From Bradyrhizobium sp. WSM1417 (GTDB lineage Bacteria; Pseudomonadota; Alphaproteobacteria; Rhizobiales; Xanthobacteraceae), in contig NZ_KI911783.1 in NCBI RefSeq assembly GCF_000515415.1, forward strand, positions 2,222,392-2,286,391: a DNA stretch of 64,000 nt, written 5' to 3'. Made by a program: the position numbers and the translations under genes. The notes beneath the pieces were generated by a model. That model made no database searches. It saw only the letters and a program-made list of their open reading frames with translations, and had not been told where the DNA came from. Shown in pieces: positions 38,900 to 48,250 of this stretch (positions are counted from its first letter, which is position 1; each line of letters opens with the position of its first letter).

Positions 38900-40162
38900 G
38901 GTCAGCGTTTTCTTGGTTGAATCATATCAGGCGGCGTCGGCGAGTTTGTAGGACCAGGTATGGACGACGGGATGGCGATTGACGTCGTCGATTCCGGCCA
39001 TGACGCGCTCTTTGAGTTTGTGCTTTGATGTGACCCGGATGTGACGCAGGACGGAGCGGGCGAACTTGGAGAAGAAGCCCTCGATGAGGTTGAGCCAGGA
39101 GCCGTGCTTGGGCGTGAAAGTAAACTGGAAGCGGCCTGCCGGTCGTGTGTCGAGCCAGGTTCTGGTTTCTCTCGAGATGTGTGCGGAATGGTTGTCGAGG
39201 ATCAACTTGATCGCGGTCTTGGCCGGATAGGCGGCATCGAGGAGCTTGAGGAATTCTATGAACTCTCGGCTGCGGTGGCGGTCTTTAACGAGCGCGTGGA
39301 CCTTCCCGGTGAGCAGGTCAATTCCCGCCAACAGGCTGAGCGTGCCGTGACGTTTGTACTCATGATCGCGCGCGAAGGTCGCATGCACGCCCGGCACGGG
39401 CGGCAGATCCGGCGCTGTCGTCGCGATCGCCTGGATCCCCGGCTTCTCGTCGTAGGAGACGATCGCGACCGGCTGGTCCGATTTCTTCGACCGGGCAGCG
39501 GCTTTTTTCAGGACCTGGACCTCGCGATAGACATACAGCACCTCCGCCATCTTCTGCTCGAACTCGGCGTCGCGGTTTTCAAGATAGTAGCGCACCTTGT
39601 GCGGCTTGATGTCCTCCTGACCGAGAAGCTTGCACACCGTGCCCTGAACCAGGCGGGCGAGACGTTCATGTCCGGCGTCCGGTCCGTGCTCGCGTGCATG
39701 GCGGGCCAACAGCCGCGTCGTCCACAACTCGTGCGGATAGCCGTGCTCCCTGGCTTTGTCGCACGCCAGAGACACCAGCCAGGCCTTGGCCGCCGGCGTG
39801 ATCACCGGCTCCTTGCCCGGTCGCGGGCGCTCGTCGAGCGCCGCCAGCGCGCCATCGGCCGCCGCCCGCTCGACGCAGCGCTGGACCGTCTGATGATGGG
39901 CACCAAGTCTTTGTCCCACCGCAAAGAACGACGGGGTCTCGCGGTAGGCAAGCAGCATCGCGGCCCGCGACACCCGGCGCGTCGGTTCGGTCCTCGACCG
40001 CGAAAGAGCCGTCAACGTTTCAATCTCCTCATCGGTCATCGCCAACTCGACCGCTTGCCGCCATCCTGCCATGATGAAACTCCTCGTTCAGTCAATCGCA
40101 AACGAAGAATCCACAAACAAACGTCCCGTTCCATGACAGCCAAGTTCATGGAATCGGTCGTC
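38900..40162 (-). mobile_element. IS630-family insertion sequence
   Basis: The transposase gene fills the element. Both flanks carry CTAG, so a TA target duplication at 38898-38899 and 40163-40164 fits the family's target rule. The terminal sequences (GGTCAGCG at the left, GACGACCG inward from the right) are only weakly inverted, so the exact ends are tentative. Confidence 0.6.
38927..40072 (-). CDS. IS630-family transposase
   Basis: A 381-residue DDE transposase. An N-terminal helix-turn-helix region (RRVSRAAMLLAYRETPSFFA, HHQTVQRCVERAA) precedes the catalytic domain with Asp in IVSYDEKPGIQA, Asp in LILDNHSAHIS and Glu in SWLNLIEGFFSKF. Full length with no frameshift, so possibly active. 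The long antisense frame at 39041-40165 is a shadow of this gene. Confidence 0.95.
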   Translation of the reverse strand: MAGWRQAVELAMTDEEIETLTALSRSRTEPTRRVSRAAMLLAYRETPSFFAVGQRLGAHHQTVQRCVERAAADGALAALDERPRPGKEPVITPAAKAWLVSLACDKAREHGYPHELWTTRLLARHAREHGPDAGHERLARLVQGTVCKLLGQEDIKPHKVRYYLENRDAEFEQKMAEVLYVYREVQVLKKAAARSKKSDQPVAIVSYDEKPGIQAIATTAPDLPPVPGVHATFARDHEYKRHGTLSLLAGIDLLTGKVHALVKDRHRSREFIEFLKLLDAAYPAKTAIKLILDNHSAHISRETRTWLDTRPAGRFQFTFTPKHGSWLNLIEGFFSKFARSVLRHIRVTSKHKLKERVMAGIDDVNRHPVVHTWSYKLADAA

Positions 40163-40164
40163 TA

Positions 40165-40568
40165 GTGCGTTGCGTTTGAAGAGATGGGCTGGGCGGGGGC
40201 ACCGATGCGGCGATCCTGCCCGAACATCTCGTTGCTACGACCTCTCCTTGCATCGAGAGCAATAATGCTGCGCCGAATAGGCAATCGGCTAACTTGGCGG
40301 GAATCGCTGCTCTGCGGCCAGTCATGCGCGAAATTGCCCGCCCAATACGCTGACTTCACGAGGTGTTATCGGTCTTCGTATCCGCGTATTTATGCTGCCT
40401 CGATCAAGCCTCCCGTCGTGTCGTGTCGGTCACGAGGAAACCGGGCGCCCTTCCGAATGACAAGCAGAATTTCGTCAAAGCGGGGCCTTACATTGAGGAA
40501 ATTCGGCAGAGGGGAAAGTTAGTATTGATACGATCCAATATGGGATTCGGCATCAAGAGGCGAACCGG
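40165..40568. other. Decayed stretch upstream of the hydrolase-like gene
   Basis: No gene seen. The last 100 bases (40461-40560) are the partner of the diverged repeat at 18744-18841. In frame 1 they read QNFVKAGPYIEEIRQRGK, and in the hydrolase frame they continue as YGIRHQEANR into its ATG, so they may be the damaged original N-terminus of that protein. Confidence 0.5.
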
Positions 40569-41675
40569 ATGTTGTGCGCTGCTTGGCCTCAAGTATGGGG
40601 TGATCTTGCGTCTACAAGACGAGGTGCCGCGGTATTTTTGGACAAGCTGCAGGGAATTTGGGGCGGCACCAATCGGCAAAACTGGGCCGCAAAATGGATC
40701 CATATTGGCGATGCTCAGTGCATTCTGTGCGATCTGAATCTCAAAAAGGAAGCGTTCGTCGAGGCGACCGAGGCTTGGCTTAGCGCGCTGACCGCCTTCG
40801 AGGTTGCCAAGCGGCTAATTGATGAAGATGATGAGCAAAGCGAAGAGATTTTGGCGAAGGTCGAATCTGGCATTCAAAGGTTTGGATCATCTCTAGAACA
40901 GAAAGTAGAGCGGGTAAAACTAGCGTGTGTCGATCGAGGCGAATTCGGGGCCTACTACTTGCCCGGTGCCAAATCCCATAAAAGCAGCCCGGCGGTCATT
41001 TGCATCAGCAGGGAAGAAGAAACGGAAGCGGCATTGCTCGGAAGGCTTTTGCCCGTAGTGATTGGCCGCAGCATTTCGCTGCTTGTTGTCTCTCACGACG
41101 ATTTATCAAATCACTCGCGGAGCCAATCGAAAAACTTCTTTTCTTGCTGCGTCGATTACTTGTCAGCTCGGCCTGACGTTGATGCCGCTCGAATTGGCGT
41201 GTATGGAGAAGGGTTATCGGCTGTTCTAGCAACTGAGTTCGCTGTATTTGATCGCCGGGTTGCTGCGGCGGTCTGTGACGGTGGCCTTTGGAATTGGGCT
41301 TCGACTCTGGCCTCTGTCAGCTGGATGACGAAGACTTCAGATATCATGGACGACGACGTCACGTCGAGCCGTCGTTTGCGTTTGGCGCGACGGTTAACGT
41401 GCCCAGCACTCGTGGTCGCTGGGGGGCGCGGCGTTGTTAGCGCCTCGGAGGCGATCAAGCTTCAGGCCGACTGCGCCGCCGCGGGTATCGACCTGGAGCT
41501 GGCTCTATCGTGCGTCAGCCAGACCCCAATCGGGGAGATCGAAAACTTCGTGGCTTCCGATAACCGCATCTTCGCCTGGCTAGAGCATACGCTCGCAGCC
41601 GTTCAGGCTTCCGATCATTTCATGAACAGCGGCCATGATAGTGAAGACCTCCTCAGCATTATTGATCTTCGCTAG
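40569..41675 (+). CDS. Alpha/beta-hydrolase-fold protein (dihydropseudooxynicotine-hydrolase-like) with the nucleophile site changed
   Basis: A 368-residue protein with a helical N-terminal part (EAWLSALTAFEVAKR) and an alpha/beta hydrolase core. At the nucleophile elbow, relatives read like IGVLGRSLGG, whereas this protein has IGVYGEGLSA: Gly stands at the serine position. The strand-loop RVAAAVCDGGLWNWA and the later TCPALVVAGGRG are kept. It may be non-catalytic, a C-C hydrolase with altered chemistry, or a decaying gene. AGG lies about 8 bases before the ATG, but homologous reading continues upstream in part. MarR lies convergent on its right. Confidence 0.8.
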   Translation: MLCAAWPQVWGDLASTRRGAAVFLDKLQGIWGGTNRQNWAAKWIHIGDAQCILCDLNLKKEAFVEATEAWLSALTAFEVAKRLIDEDDEQSEEILAKVESGIQRFGSSLEQKVERVKLACVDRGEFGAYYLPGAKSHKSSPAVICISREEETEAALLGRLLPVVIGRSISLLVVSHDDLSNHSRSQSKNFFSCCVDYLSARPDVDAARIGVYGEGLSAVLATEFAVFDRRVAAAVCDGGLWNWASTLASVSWMTKTSDIMDDDVTSSRRLRLARRLTCPALVVAGGRGVVSASEAIKLQADCAAAGIDLELALSCVSQTPIGEIENFVASDNRIFAWLEHTLAAVQASDHFMNSGHDSEDLLSIIDLR

Positions 41676-41719
41676 TAGGAGCTAAATACCACCGTGGCGA
41701 CGCCCTCGGTGCATTCTGG

Positions 41720-42202
41720 CTACAATATGCCTATAGTCAGTTTCTGAGATGCCAATCGGCTATTCTTGGCGATCGATGTCAGCCGTTTGTTCAGGTAGCG
41801 CAGGGCCTCCTCATCAAGCTCCGCAAAAATAGTCGAGTTAAGAGCCTGTCTTTTGATTGACAGATTCGCAATTTCGGCTCGCGCGTTTGGAGTGAGCGAC
41901 ATCTCCAGAAATCGTGCGTCGTCAGGCGACGTCACGCGAGCTAGAAACTCCATTTTTTCGAGTTTCTTGGTTTGGTTGGTAACGAAGGCGGGATGGACTC
42001 GGAGCTTATTTGCCACTGCTGTTCCCGACACTCCGCGACCTTCATCAAGTTCATCGATCGCCATCAGGATCAGCCACTGCGACTCGGATAGCCCGAGCAT
42101 GTGCGCCCAGCTTTTATGTATCTCTTCGAGCTGAGAGTTGATCTCGATAATGTTCCAGATGAAATCCCGGACCGCTCTTTCAGGATATTCTTTTTCTGCC
42201 AT
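41720..42202 (-). CDS. MarR-family transcriptional regulator
   Basis: A 160-residue winged-helix regulator. The core has LSESQWLILMAIDELDEG, then GTAVANKLRVHPAFVTNQTK as the recognition-helix region and MEFLARVTSPDDARFLEMSL as the wing. MarR proteins usually repress until they bind a small aromatic or acidic ligand. It is divergent from the porin at 42636, with about 430 bases between them, and convergent with the hydrolase-like gene, so either could be its target (inference). Confidence 0.92.
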   Translation of the reverse strand: MAEKEYPERAVRDFIWNIIEINSQLEEIHKSWAHMLGLSESQWLILMAIDELDEGRGVSGTAVANKLRVHPAFVTNQTKKLEKMEFLARVTSPDDARFLEMSLTPNARAEIANLSIKRQALNSTIFAELDEEALRYLNKRLTSIAKNSRLASQKLTIGIL

Positions 42203-42523
42203 GTGGGTCTTTCGCCAAGTTCGGTGTGCCGATACGGAGCCGCAGAGTTGGCGCTACATATAGCTCTTCAGACCACCCGACATAGAGCCTGCCGGGCAGA
42301 CAGGCCATGCAAATATCAATTGAACAATTCAGTTAATCTAAAAGCCCAACTCTCGTCGCTTAGTTGGTTCGGGCGATCCTGACCGCCTCAGCCTTCGCGA
42401 TAGGCGCTTTGTCGTTCGCGTCAGCTCGATTTGTTGCCGAATAGTGACAGTTTCCGCAGAAGCATTGATAACTACAGTTAGTTGATTGTAACAATTGCGC
42501 TAATCAATTACATGACCAGAGAC

Positions 42524-42635
42524 AGCGAGGGGGCTCCTCGAAGTCGTTCCGTCAATCCCCGCCCGTCGGGCGAGGCTCATAGCGGCGGATCTTTGAAGGA
42601 CGGAAACGACGTTTCCCAGCTTGGAGGGTTCACTG
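42524..42635 (+). promoter_or_regulatory. Structured 5' leader of the first porin gene
   Basis: Blocks are shared with the leader of the second porin: GGGGGCTCCTCGA, GTTCCGTC, GGCGGATCTTT and CCAGCTTGGAGG. Between them lies a hairpin CGCCCG-T-CGGGCG (42560-42572) whose sequence differs from the hairpin at the same place in the other leader. The last block holds the ribosome-binding site. Possibly a cis-acting RNA element. The upstream part 42203-42523 is AT-richer and probably contains the promoters. Confidence 0.55.
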
Positions 42636-44168
42636 ATGAAACTGACAAAGGGGCTTGTCCTCGGTTCTGCGGCGATGTTCCTCGCGACCGGGGCACAGGC
42701 GGCCGATCTCCCTGTAAAGGCGAAGGCCATCGAGTACGTGAAGATCTGCTCGTTGTATGGCGCCGGGTTTTACTACATCCCGGGTACCGACACTTGTATC
42801 AAGCTTGGTGGCTATCTGCGTGTCATGGGCAGCTTGCGTTCGAATAGCTACGCTTACCCAGCTGACAGTGGTTTGGCGGGCGCGCAAAATCGGCTCAGCA
42901 ACTACTATACGGCTTTTTCTCGCGAAGCCCTGAACATCGATACGCGAACCGCCACCGAATATGGCGTGGTCCGTACCTACTTCCAAGGGGTGTTCAGTTG
43001 GTATTCCGGCGGATATGCCGGGGCGGGCACGGGCCTCACGGGTGGGGCAACCGCGTATAACGGAGCTCCGGCCGGAACCAACGGTAGCGGCTCGGTTGCC
43101 GGCGGCAAGCTTGGCGTCTATGACGCCTTCATCCAATTCGCTGGTTTCACAATTGGTAAGGCGCAGTCGCAGTTCAACGCGCCGTGGTCCGAATATCCGG
43201 GGAATTGGTACGAACTGGTGGGTAGCGGCGGCTGGGAGCGCGTCAACCAGCTCACCTATACGGCCGATTTCGGCCAAGGCATCACAGCCGCCTTCTCGGC
43301 TCAGGATCAAGTCGCCAATTACACAACCAACATTTGGAACGTGAGCGCCGCGACCCCCGCAGGTCTCGCAGCGGGTGTGTATGGTGCCAACGACATCGGC
43401 GGTTCACGCGCTCCTGATCTTGTCGCCATGGTGCGCGTCGATCAGGCTTGGGGCCTCTTCCAAGCGTCGGTGGCTGCCCACGACAACCATGCCGGTTATT
43501 ATGGGGCCTCAGAGGTCACCGGCTATCCGAGCGACAAGTGGGGTTGGGCTAGTCAGCTGTCGTTGTCGATCAAGAATATCCCGACTGGTCCGGGTGATAC
43601 GATTAACATGGCGGCAGTTTATACGAAGGGCGCAAGCCGTTACAGCTTCAACAGTTATATCGCCTCCTCCTTCGCGATGTACGGCGGCACAAATTTGGCC
43701 GGCGGCTATCAAAGCCTCGGATTTGGTGGTGTTTCTGATTCCGTGTTCGTTGCTGGCGCTGGCCAGGAGTTGACCACGACCTATGGATTTAATGGCGCCT
43801 TCATTCACAACTGGGATCCGCACTGGGCGACCAGCATCTACGGTGGAATCGGGGCTGTGCGCTATAACGACACAGCTAAAGGCTACATCTGCGGTGCAGT
43901 TGTTCCGGGACTGGCGCTGTCGAGCGGGCTGGCTGGCTGTAACCCCGACTTCAACTACGCGAGTGTCGGTTCATACACGTCGTGGACTCCGGTCAAGGGT
44001 CTAACCTTCTTGGCCGAGCTCAATTACACGATGCTGGACCAGAAATACGCAGGCGGAAGCACGGTGACGCTGCCGCTGCAGGCAGGTATTGCAAAGCCTG
44101 GGGCTACGTATGAGTTGAAGGACCAAAATAGTCTCACCCTGCTATTCACCGCCCAGCGCAACTGGTGA
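42636..44168 (+). CDS. Outer-membrane porin, Porin_2 family
   Basis: A 510-residue beta-barrel porin. The signal peptide reads MKLTKGLVLGSAAMFLATGA followed by QA and a cut before ADLPVKAKA. The mature N-terminus has KICSLYGAGFYYIPGTDTC and IKLGGYLR, and the chain ends with the aromatic LLFTAQRNW typical of outer-membrane assembly signals. It would allow diffusion of small hydrophilic solutes. ATG 42636 follows TTGGAGG. It is a tandem paralogue of the 45034 gene; a tail of a third copy lies at 7417. Confidence 0.95.
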   Translation: MKLTKGLVLGSAAMFLATGAQAADLPVKAKAIEYVKICSLYGAGFYYIPGTDTCIKLGGYLRVMGSLRSNSYAYPADSGLAGAQNRLSNYYTAFSREALNIDTRTATEYGVVRTYFQGVFSWYSGGYAGAGTGLTGGATAYNGAPAGTNGSGSVAGGKLGVYDAFIQFAGFTIGKAQSQFNAPWSEYPGNWYELVGSGGWERVNQLTYTADFGQGITAAFSAQDQVANYTTNIWNVSAATPAGLAAGVYGANDIGGSRAPDLVAMVRVDQAWGLFQASVAAHDNHAGYYGASEVTGYPSDKWGWASQLSLSIKNIPTGPGDTINMAAVYTKGASRYSFNSYIASSFAMYGGTNLAGGYQSLGFGGVSDSVFVAGAGQELTTTYGFNGAFIHNWDPHWATSIYGGIGAVRYNDTAKGYICGAVVPGLALSSGLAGCNPDFNYASVGSYTSWTPVKGLTFLAELNYTMLDQKYAGGSTVTLPLQAGIAKPGATYELKDQNSLTLLFTAQRNW

Positions 44169-44233
44169 GTTTCCGCCAACCGCCGGAAACAGATAAGTAG
44201 CGGATCCCGGATCTGCTGTTGACGTCCAAAGAA

Positions 44234-44260
44234 AGGCCTCCGGCATATCGCCGGAGGCCT
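44234..44260 (+). terminator. Hairpin after the first porin gene
   Basis: AGGCCTCCGGC pairs with GCCGGAGGCCT around ATATC (11-bp stem), 66 bases past the stop. No T-run. An equivalent hairpin follows the second porin. Confidence 0.65.
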
Positions 44261-44531
44261 GGCCAGTTCAGATTCGTTGTTTGCTTCGTGGTGACGCTAG
44301 TTAGACGGGGCGGGGGCATGGATGGCCTTCGAATTGGTAGATCGTGTGATGCACGAAGTGGAGTGGCGTTGGCTTGCTAGGCGCGACGTAACGCCGGGCG
44401 CCGCGGCTTTTGCCGGCCGATGAAGGATGAGGTAACCGAAACGGCAATCTCCCTTGGGTGTGCCCGGGCAAACGCCGGCATCCTACGCACGGTTCCTGTT
44501 TCTTGCGGCCATGCGGCAGCAGCCGATAGTT

Positions 44532-44750
44532 TTACCCCGCCGTTCGCTTATGACCTCGCTCCTCGTGCATTGTTGAAGCACGGCACTGTCCCGATCTACT
44601 ATTCTTGAGCCCCAGAGAGGCCATGGCGTTCGCGGGGCTGACTTGCCCCCGAAAGAAAGTTGCAAATGAAAAGCGATAAATCAATTGACTTATACACTTG
44701 AATACGATAACTGTCGTCGCCAGATCGTTCAGGTCCTCTCTGACGGTCAT
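44532..44750 (-). CDS. Possible small protein of unknown function
   Basis: A 72-residue frame starting MTVREDLNDLATTVIVFK. Its only real support is a strong ribosome-binding site (TTGGAGG, 7 bases before the ATG). A short hydrophobic stretch (TTVIVFKCISQLIYRF) is seen, but no family is recognised. The stem-loop at 44768 lies just upstream on this strand. Confidence 0.25.
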   Translation of the reverse strand: MTVREDLNDLATTVIVFKCISQLIYRFSFATFFRGQVSPANAMASLGLKNSRSGQCRASTMHEERGHKRTAG

Positions 44751-44767
44751 AGTTAAACCTCCAAGGA

Positions 44768-44802
44768 GAGCCCCTGGGATGCCCCCTAGGGGCTCTTTTT
44801 TT
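44768..44802 (+). terminator. Rho-independent terminator
   Basis: The stem GAGCCCCT/AGGGGCTC with a G/C-rich loop is followed by TTTTTTT. The only upstream plus-strand gene is the porin, 600 bases away, so it may end read-through or an unrecognised small RNA in 44261-44767. No other gene is seen between the porins. Confidence 0.7.
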
Positions 44803-44934
44803 GGATTACGCAATCGAGCGCCTACGGTCGAAAGATCTTGTTGCTCAACGGTGACACACGCTGTCTATAAACAGTCGCGCTACATTAATTAATTGCATCA
44901 ATTGTTGATCCAAACTAGATGTCGCTCGACAGCG

Positions 44935-45033
44935 GGGGGGCTCCTCGAGGTTGTTCCGTCGAGCACCCGCTCACCCAGGTGAGTAGTCCTGGCGGATCTT
45001 TAAACGCGAGTTTTCCAGCTTGGAGGTTCATCT
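44935..45033 (+). promoter_or_regulatory. Structured 5' leader of the second porin gene
   Basis: It shares GGGGGGCTCCTCGA, GTTCCGTCGA, GGCGGATCTTT and CCAGCTTGGAGG with the first porin leader. The hairpin here is CTCACC-CA-GGTGAG (44970-44983), a different sequence but the same position and a similar stem length. The paired structure is thus retained while bases changed, which argues for function. Confidence 0.55.
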
Positions 45034-46566
45034 ATGAAACCAACGATGAAGGGTTTTATTCTCGGCTCCGCCGCAATGTTGGCGGGGGGCGGGGCACAGG
45101 CAGCCGATCTACCGGTAAAGGCCAAAGCGATCGAATACGTGAGGATCTGCTCGCTTTACGGCGCTGGCTTCTATTACATCCCGGGCACTGATACCTGCAT
45201 CAAGCTGGGTGGTTACCTGCGCGCCGAGGTCGCCCTGGGCACCAACAGCGACTATAATTGGACCAGCAGCGGCGTCGGTGGCGCGCACAATCGCCTCAGC
45301 AACTACTACACCGCACGCTCCCGCGAAGATCTGAACATCGATACGCGCACTGCGACCGAATACGGCGTAGTCCGTACGTTCTTCGATGGTGTGTTCTCGT
45401 GGACGACTGGTGGTTACGCTGGCGCCGGTACCGGCCTCACCGGCGGTGCCACGGCTTACGACTCGGCTCCAGCTGGCACGAACGGCAGCGGCTCGGTTGC
45501 CGGCGGTTCGTTGGGCGTCTACTACGCCTTCATCCAGTTCGCTGGATTTACGATTGGTAAGGCTGTCTCGCAGTTCAGTGCGCCCTGGACCAACTATCCG
45601 GCCAACAACTTCGATGGACTCTGGGGTGGCGGCGGCACGGTCACTGGCGTGAATCAGTTCACCTACACGGCCGACTTCGGTCAGGGCGTTACAGCCGCGA
45701 TCTCGGCGCAGGATCAGACTCAGTACTATCAGGCTGGCCTCATCAACGTGTCGGGAATTACATCGTCGGGTATTGTCGGTGGCGCCTACGGCTTGAACGA
45801 CATCGGTGGTTCTCGGTCTCCCGACCTCGTTGGTATGGTTCGCGTCGACCAAGCTTGGGGGCTTTTCCAGGGGTCTATCGCGGCTCACGACAATCATGCC
45901 GGTTATTACGGAGCAGACGAGACCACTGGCCATCCTGGCGACAAGTGGGGCTGGGCGGTTCAGCTGGCATTGTCGATCAAGAACATTCCGACCGGCGCGG
46001 GTGACACCCTCAACATCCAGGGCGTGTATACTGATGGTGCAACCCGCTATAACGCCCAAGACTTGGCCCCTGTCGCGTTCTCGATGTTTGGCGGCACCGG
46101 TTTGACTGGCGGGTATCAGAGCGTCGGTTTTGCCAGTGCGCCGGATGCCGTTTTTGTAGCCGGCTCTGGACTGCAAACTGTCAAAACCTATGGCTTCAAC
46201 GGTGGTTACACGCACAACTGGGATCCAAACTGGAACACGGGCATATATGGTATGTGGGCTGCGGTCCGCTACACAGATGCGGCGAAGGGCTTCATTTGCG
46301 GCAGCGCCGCGATGGGTGCTCTTCTCGTAACCGGTTCGACCTGTAACCCGGACTTCAATGTCATGTCGGCCGGTGTCATCACGCGCTGGACTCCAGTCAA
46401 GAACCTGACCTTCTCGGCGGATCTTAACTGGAGCCGTCTCGACCAGAAATACTCTGGTGCGGTCGCTTATGCGGGCGGCGCTGCCACTGCCAAACCGGCA
46501 GCTGTCTATGAGCTGAAGGACCAGAACAGCCTCACGCTGCTGCTCCGCGCTCAGCGCAACTGGTGA
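45034..46566 (+). CDS. Outer-membrane porin, Porin_2 family (tandem copy)
   Basis: A 510-residue porin highly similar to its neighbour. The signal peptide is MKPTMKGFILGSAAMLAGGG followed by AQA. The mature start has VRICSLYGAGFYYIPGTDTC and the C-terminus is LLLRAQRNW. Differences cluster in the surface-loop-like segments, as expected for copies with altered pore selectivity. TTGGAGG precedes the ATG. The 529-codon antisense frame across it is a shadow. Confidence 0.95.
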   Translation: MKPTMKGFILGSAAMLAGGGAQAADLPVKAKAIEYVRICSLYGAGFYYIPGTDTCIKLGGYLRAEVALGTNSDYNWTSSGVGGAHNRLSNYYTARSREDLNIDTRTATEYGVVRTFFDGVFSWTTGGYAGAGTGLTGGATAYDSAPAGTNGSGSVAGGSLGVYYAFIQFAGFTIGKAVSQFSAPWTNYPANNFDGLWGGGGTVTGVNQFTYTADFGQGVTAAISAQDQTQYYQAGLINVSGITSSGIVGGAYGLNDIGGSRSPDLVGMVRVDQAWGLFQGSIAAHDNHAGYYGADETTGHPGDKWGWAVQLALSIKNIPTGAGDTLNIQGVYTDGATRYNAQDLAPVAFSMFGGTGLTGGYQSVGFASAPDAVFVAGSGLQTVKTYGFNGGYTHNWDPNWNTGIYGMWAAVRYTDAAKGFICGSAAMGALLVTGSTCNPDFNVMSAGVITRWTPVKNLTFSADLNWSRLDQKYSGAVAYAGGAATAKPAAVYELKDQNSLTLLLRAQRNW

Positions 46567-46613
46567 GCTTTTTAGCTCGGAAGGAGAAAGGGCTGGCGTT
46601 CTAACGAATAGGA

Positions 46614-46638
46614 GGCCTCCGGCATGCCGCCGGGGGCC
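46614..46638 (+). terminator. Hairpin after the second porin gene
   Basis: GGCCTCCGGC pairs with GCCGGGGGCC (one G-U pair) around ATGCC, 48 bases past the stop. It is the counterpart of the hairpin at 44234-44260. Confidence 0.6.
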
Positions 46639-46683
46639 GCTGAGGTGGCTCGAGTAGCAGAGCACGAAATAGGCAAAACGCAA

Positions 46684-48250
46684 TTGAGGAAGTTTCATAA
46701 TTTTCGATCTGGAACAGGCGTAGTGGCAATGCTGCTCGGTTTACTCGCCGCGGCGCCGCTGGCCGCGCAGGAGAAACCGCAATACGGCGGACACCTAAGA
46801 GTCGGCTACGGCTACGAGCCAACGTCGCTCGATCCCATCGCGGGGCGTTCTGGAGCTGACTACTACTTCTTCCGTCAAATCTTCGATCAGCTCGTCGACT
46901 TCGACCAGTCGGTCGCCCCGGATGCATCGTCGTCGCTCGCCACAGCGTGGGACATTTCCGAGAACCCGGACGCTATCACCTTCACATTGCGTGAGGGCGT
47001 CAAATTTCAAGACGGCGCGCCCTTCAACGCCGACGCCGTGAAGAAGAACATCGATCGCATTCTCGATCCGGCGACCAAGGCGACGCCGCGAAACAACATG
47101 GCAATCATCAGCTCCGTCGAGGTGCTCGGCGACTACAAGGTCAAATTCAACCTGCGCGGTCCATGGGCGTCCGCGCTGGGCCTGCTGGCGGACCGCGGCG
47201 GCGCGATGAGTTCGCCGACTGCATTTACAAAGCTGTTGCAGGATTATGGCTGGACTCCGTCAGGCACCGGGCCGTTCAAGATCAAGGAGGTAGCCACCGG
47301 CAACTCGTGCGCATGGTCCGTAACAAGGACTACTGGGGCAAGGACAAGGCAGGCAACCAACTGCCCTACCTGGACGAGATCACCATCGAAATCATGAAGG
47401 ACGAAACTGTTCTCGTTTCCGCGCTTAAGACGGGTCAGATCGATGTCGCCTATCTCCCGAACCGCGACGTCGATGCGTTTCTTGCGGACAAAGATTTCAA
47501 CGTGGAGAAGTACGAAGGTCAATCGGTGGCTTCCATCCTGGTGTTCAATCCGGAGATCGCGCCGATGAACGACATCAACCTGCGCCGCGCGGTGGCGCAT
47601 GCGATCAACCCGGCGGACATCAATAAAGCAGTCTACCTCGGCAAAGCCATCGTTGCCGACTCAGGCATCTGGCCCGTCAATACCTGGGTCTATCAACCTA
47701 GTCCGGCGCACATGTCCTATGATCGAAAAGAAGCAAAGGAGGCGTTGGCAGCGGCCGGCAAGCCAAATGGGTTCGAACTCACTATCATGACTTTCCCCAA
47801 TCCGTTGATGCAGCAAACGGCCGAGATTATGCGCGCACAGCTTGGCCAGGTCGGCATCAAGGCGAACATTGAGCTACTGGCGATCGGACCCGCTACGGAG
47901 AAGTTCTTGCGGCCAAGGTGTCACCGCTGTTCCTCACGTCGTGGGGCCGCAATCCGGAGCCGGACCTCACTGCGTCGACGAGCTTCAAGAGCGGTGGCTA
48001 CTACAATCCGAGTAAGCAGGTGAATGCCGAGTTGGACGCGCTGGTCCAGCAAGGCGCATCGACCTACGATCAGATCAAGCGAAAGGAGCTCTACGCCAAA
48101 ATCAACGACATCGTGCTTGGCCAAGTGCGCTGGCATCCGATGCTGTACTCCGTCGCATATGTGGCCGCTCCTAAAAAGGTTCAAAACTTGAAATCGCTGG
48201 TAACTTGGGACGGCAGGATGAACCTGAAGAACATCTGGATCAAGCAGTGA
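46684..48250 (+). pseudogene. ABC solute-binding protein gene with two frameshifts
   Basis: A peptide-type SBP of a lineage different from the other copies. A TTG start gives the signal peptide (RKFHNFRSG, then MLLGLLAAAPLAAQE); the mature part reads GYEPTSLDPIAGRSGADYYF. A missing base near 47300 moves the frame to QLVRMVRNKDYWGKDKAGN, and another near 47910 to KVSPLFLTSWGRNPEPDL, ending NIWIKQ at 48250. Everything else is full length, so the damage is recent. It lies upstream of the carnitine-type genes and may once have served them. Confidence 0.88.

Noticed and set aside
38900..40162. Perfect terminal inverted repeats for the IS630 element
   Set aside because: The ends show only weak inverted similarity; only the TA-containing CTAG flanks support the boundaries.
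39041..40165. 374-codon plus-strand frame over the IS630 transposase
   Set aside because: Shadow of the transposase on the opposite strand, which has all DDE residues.
40461..40560. Separate small gene upstream of the hydrolase-like protein
   Set aside because: The reading in frame 1 is short and continues in the hydrolase frame; it is better explained as a damaged N-terminus or a repeat.
45109..46698. 529-codon open frame opposite the second porin
   Set aside because: It is antisense to a clear porin with signal peptide and C-terminal aromatic motif; the frame results from codon bias and has no recognisable domain.
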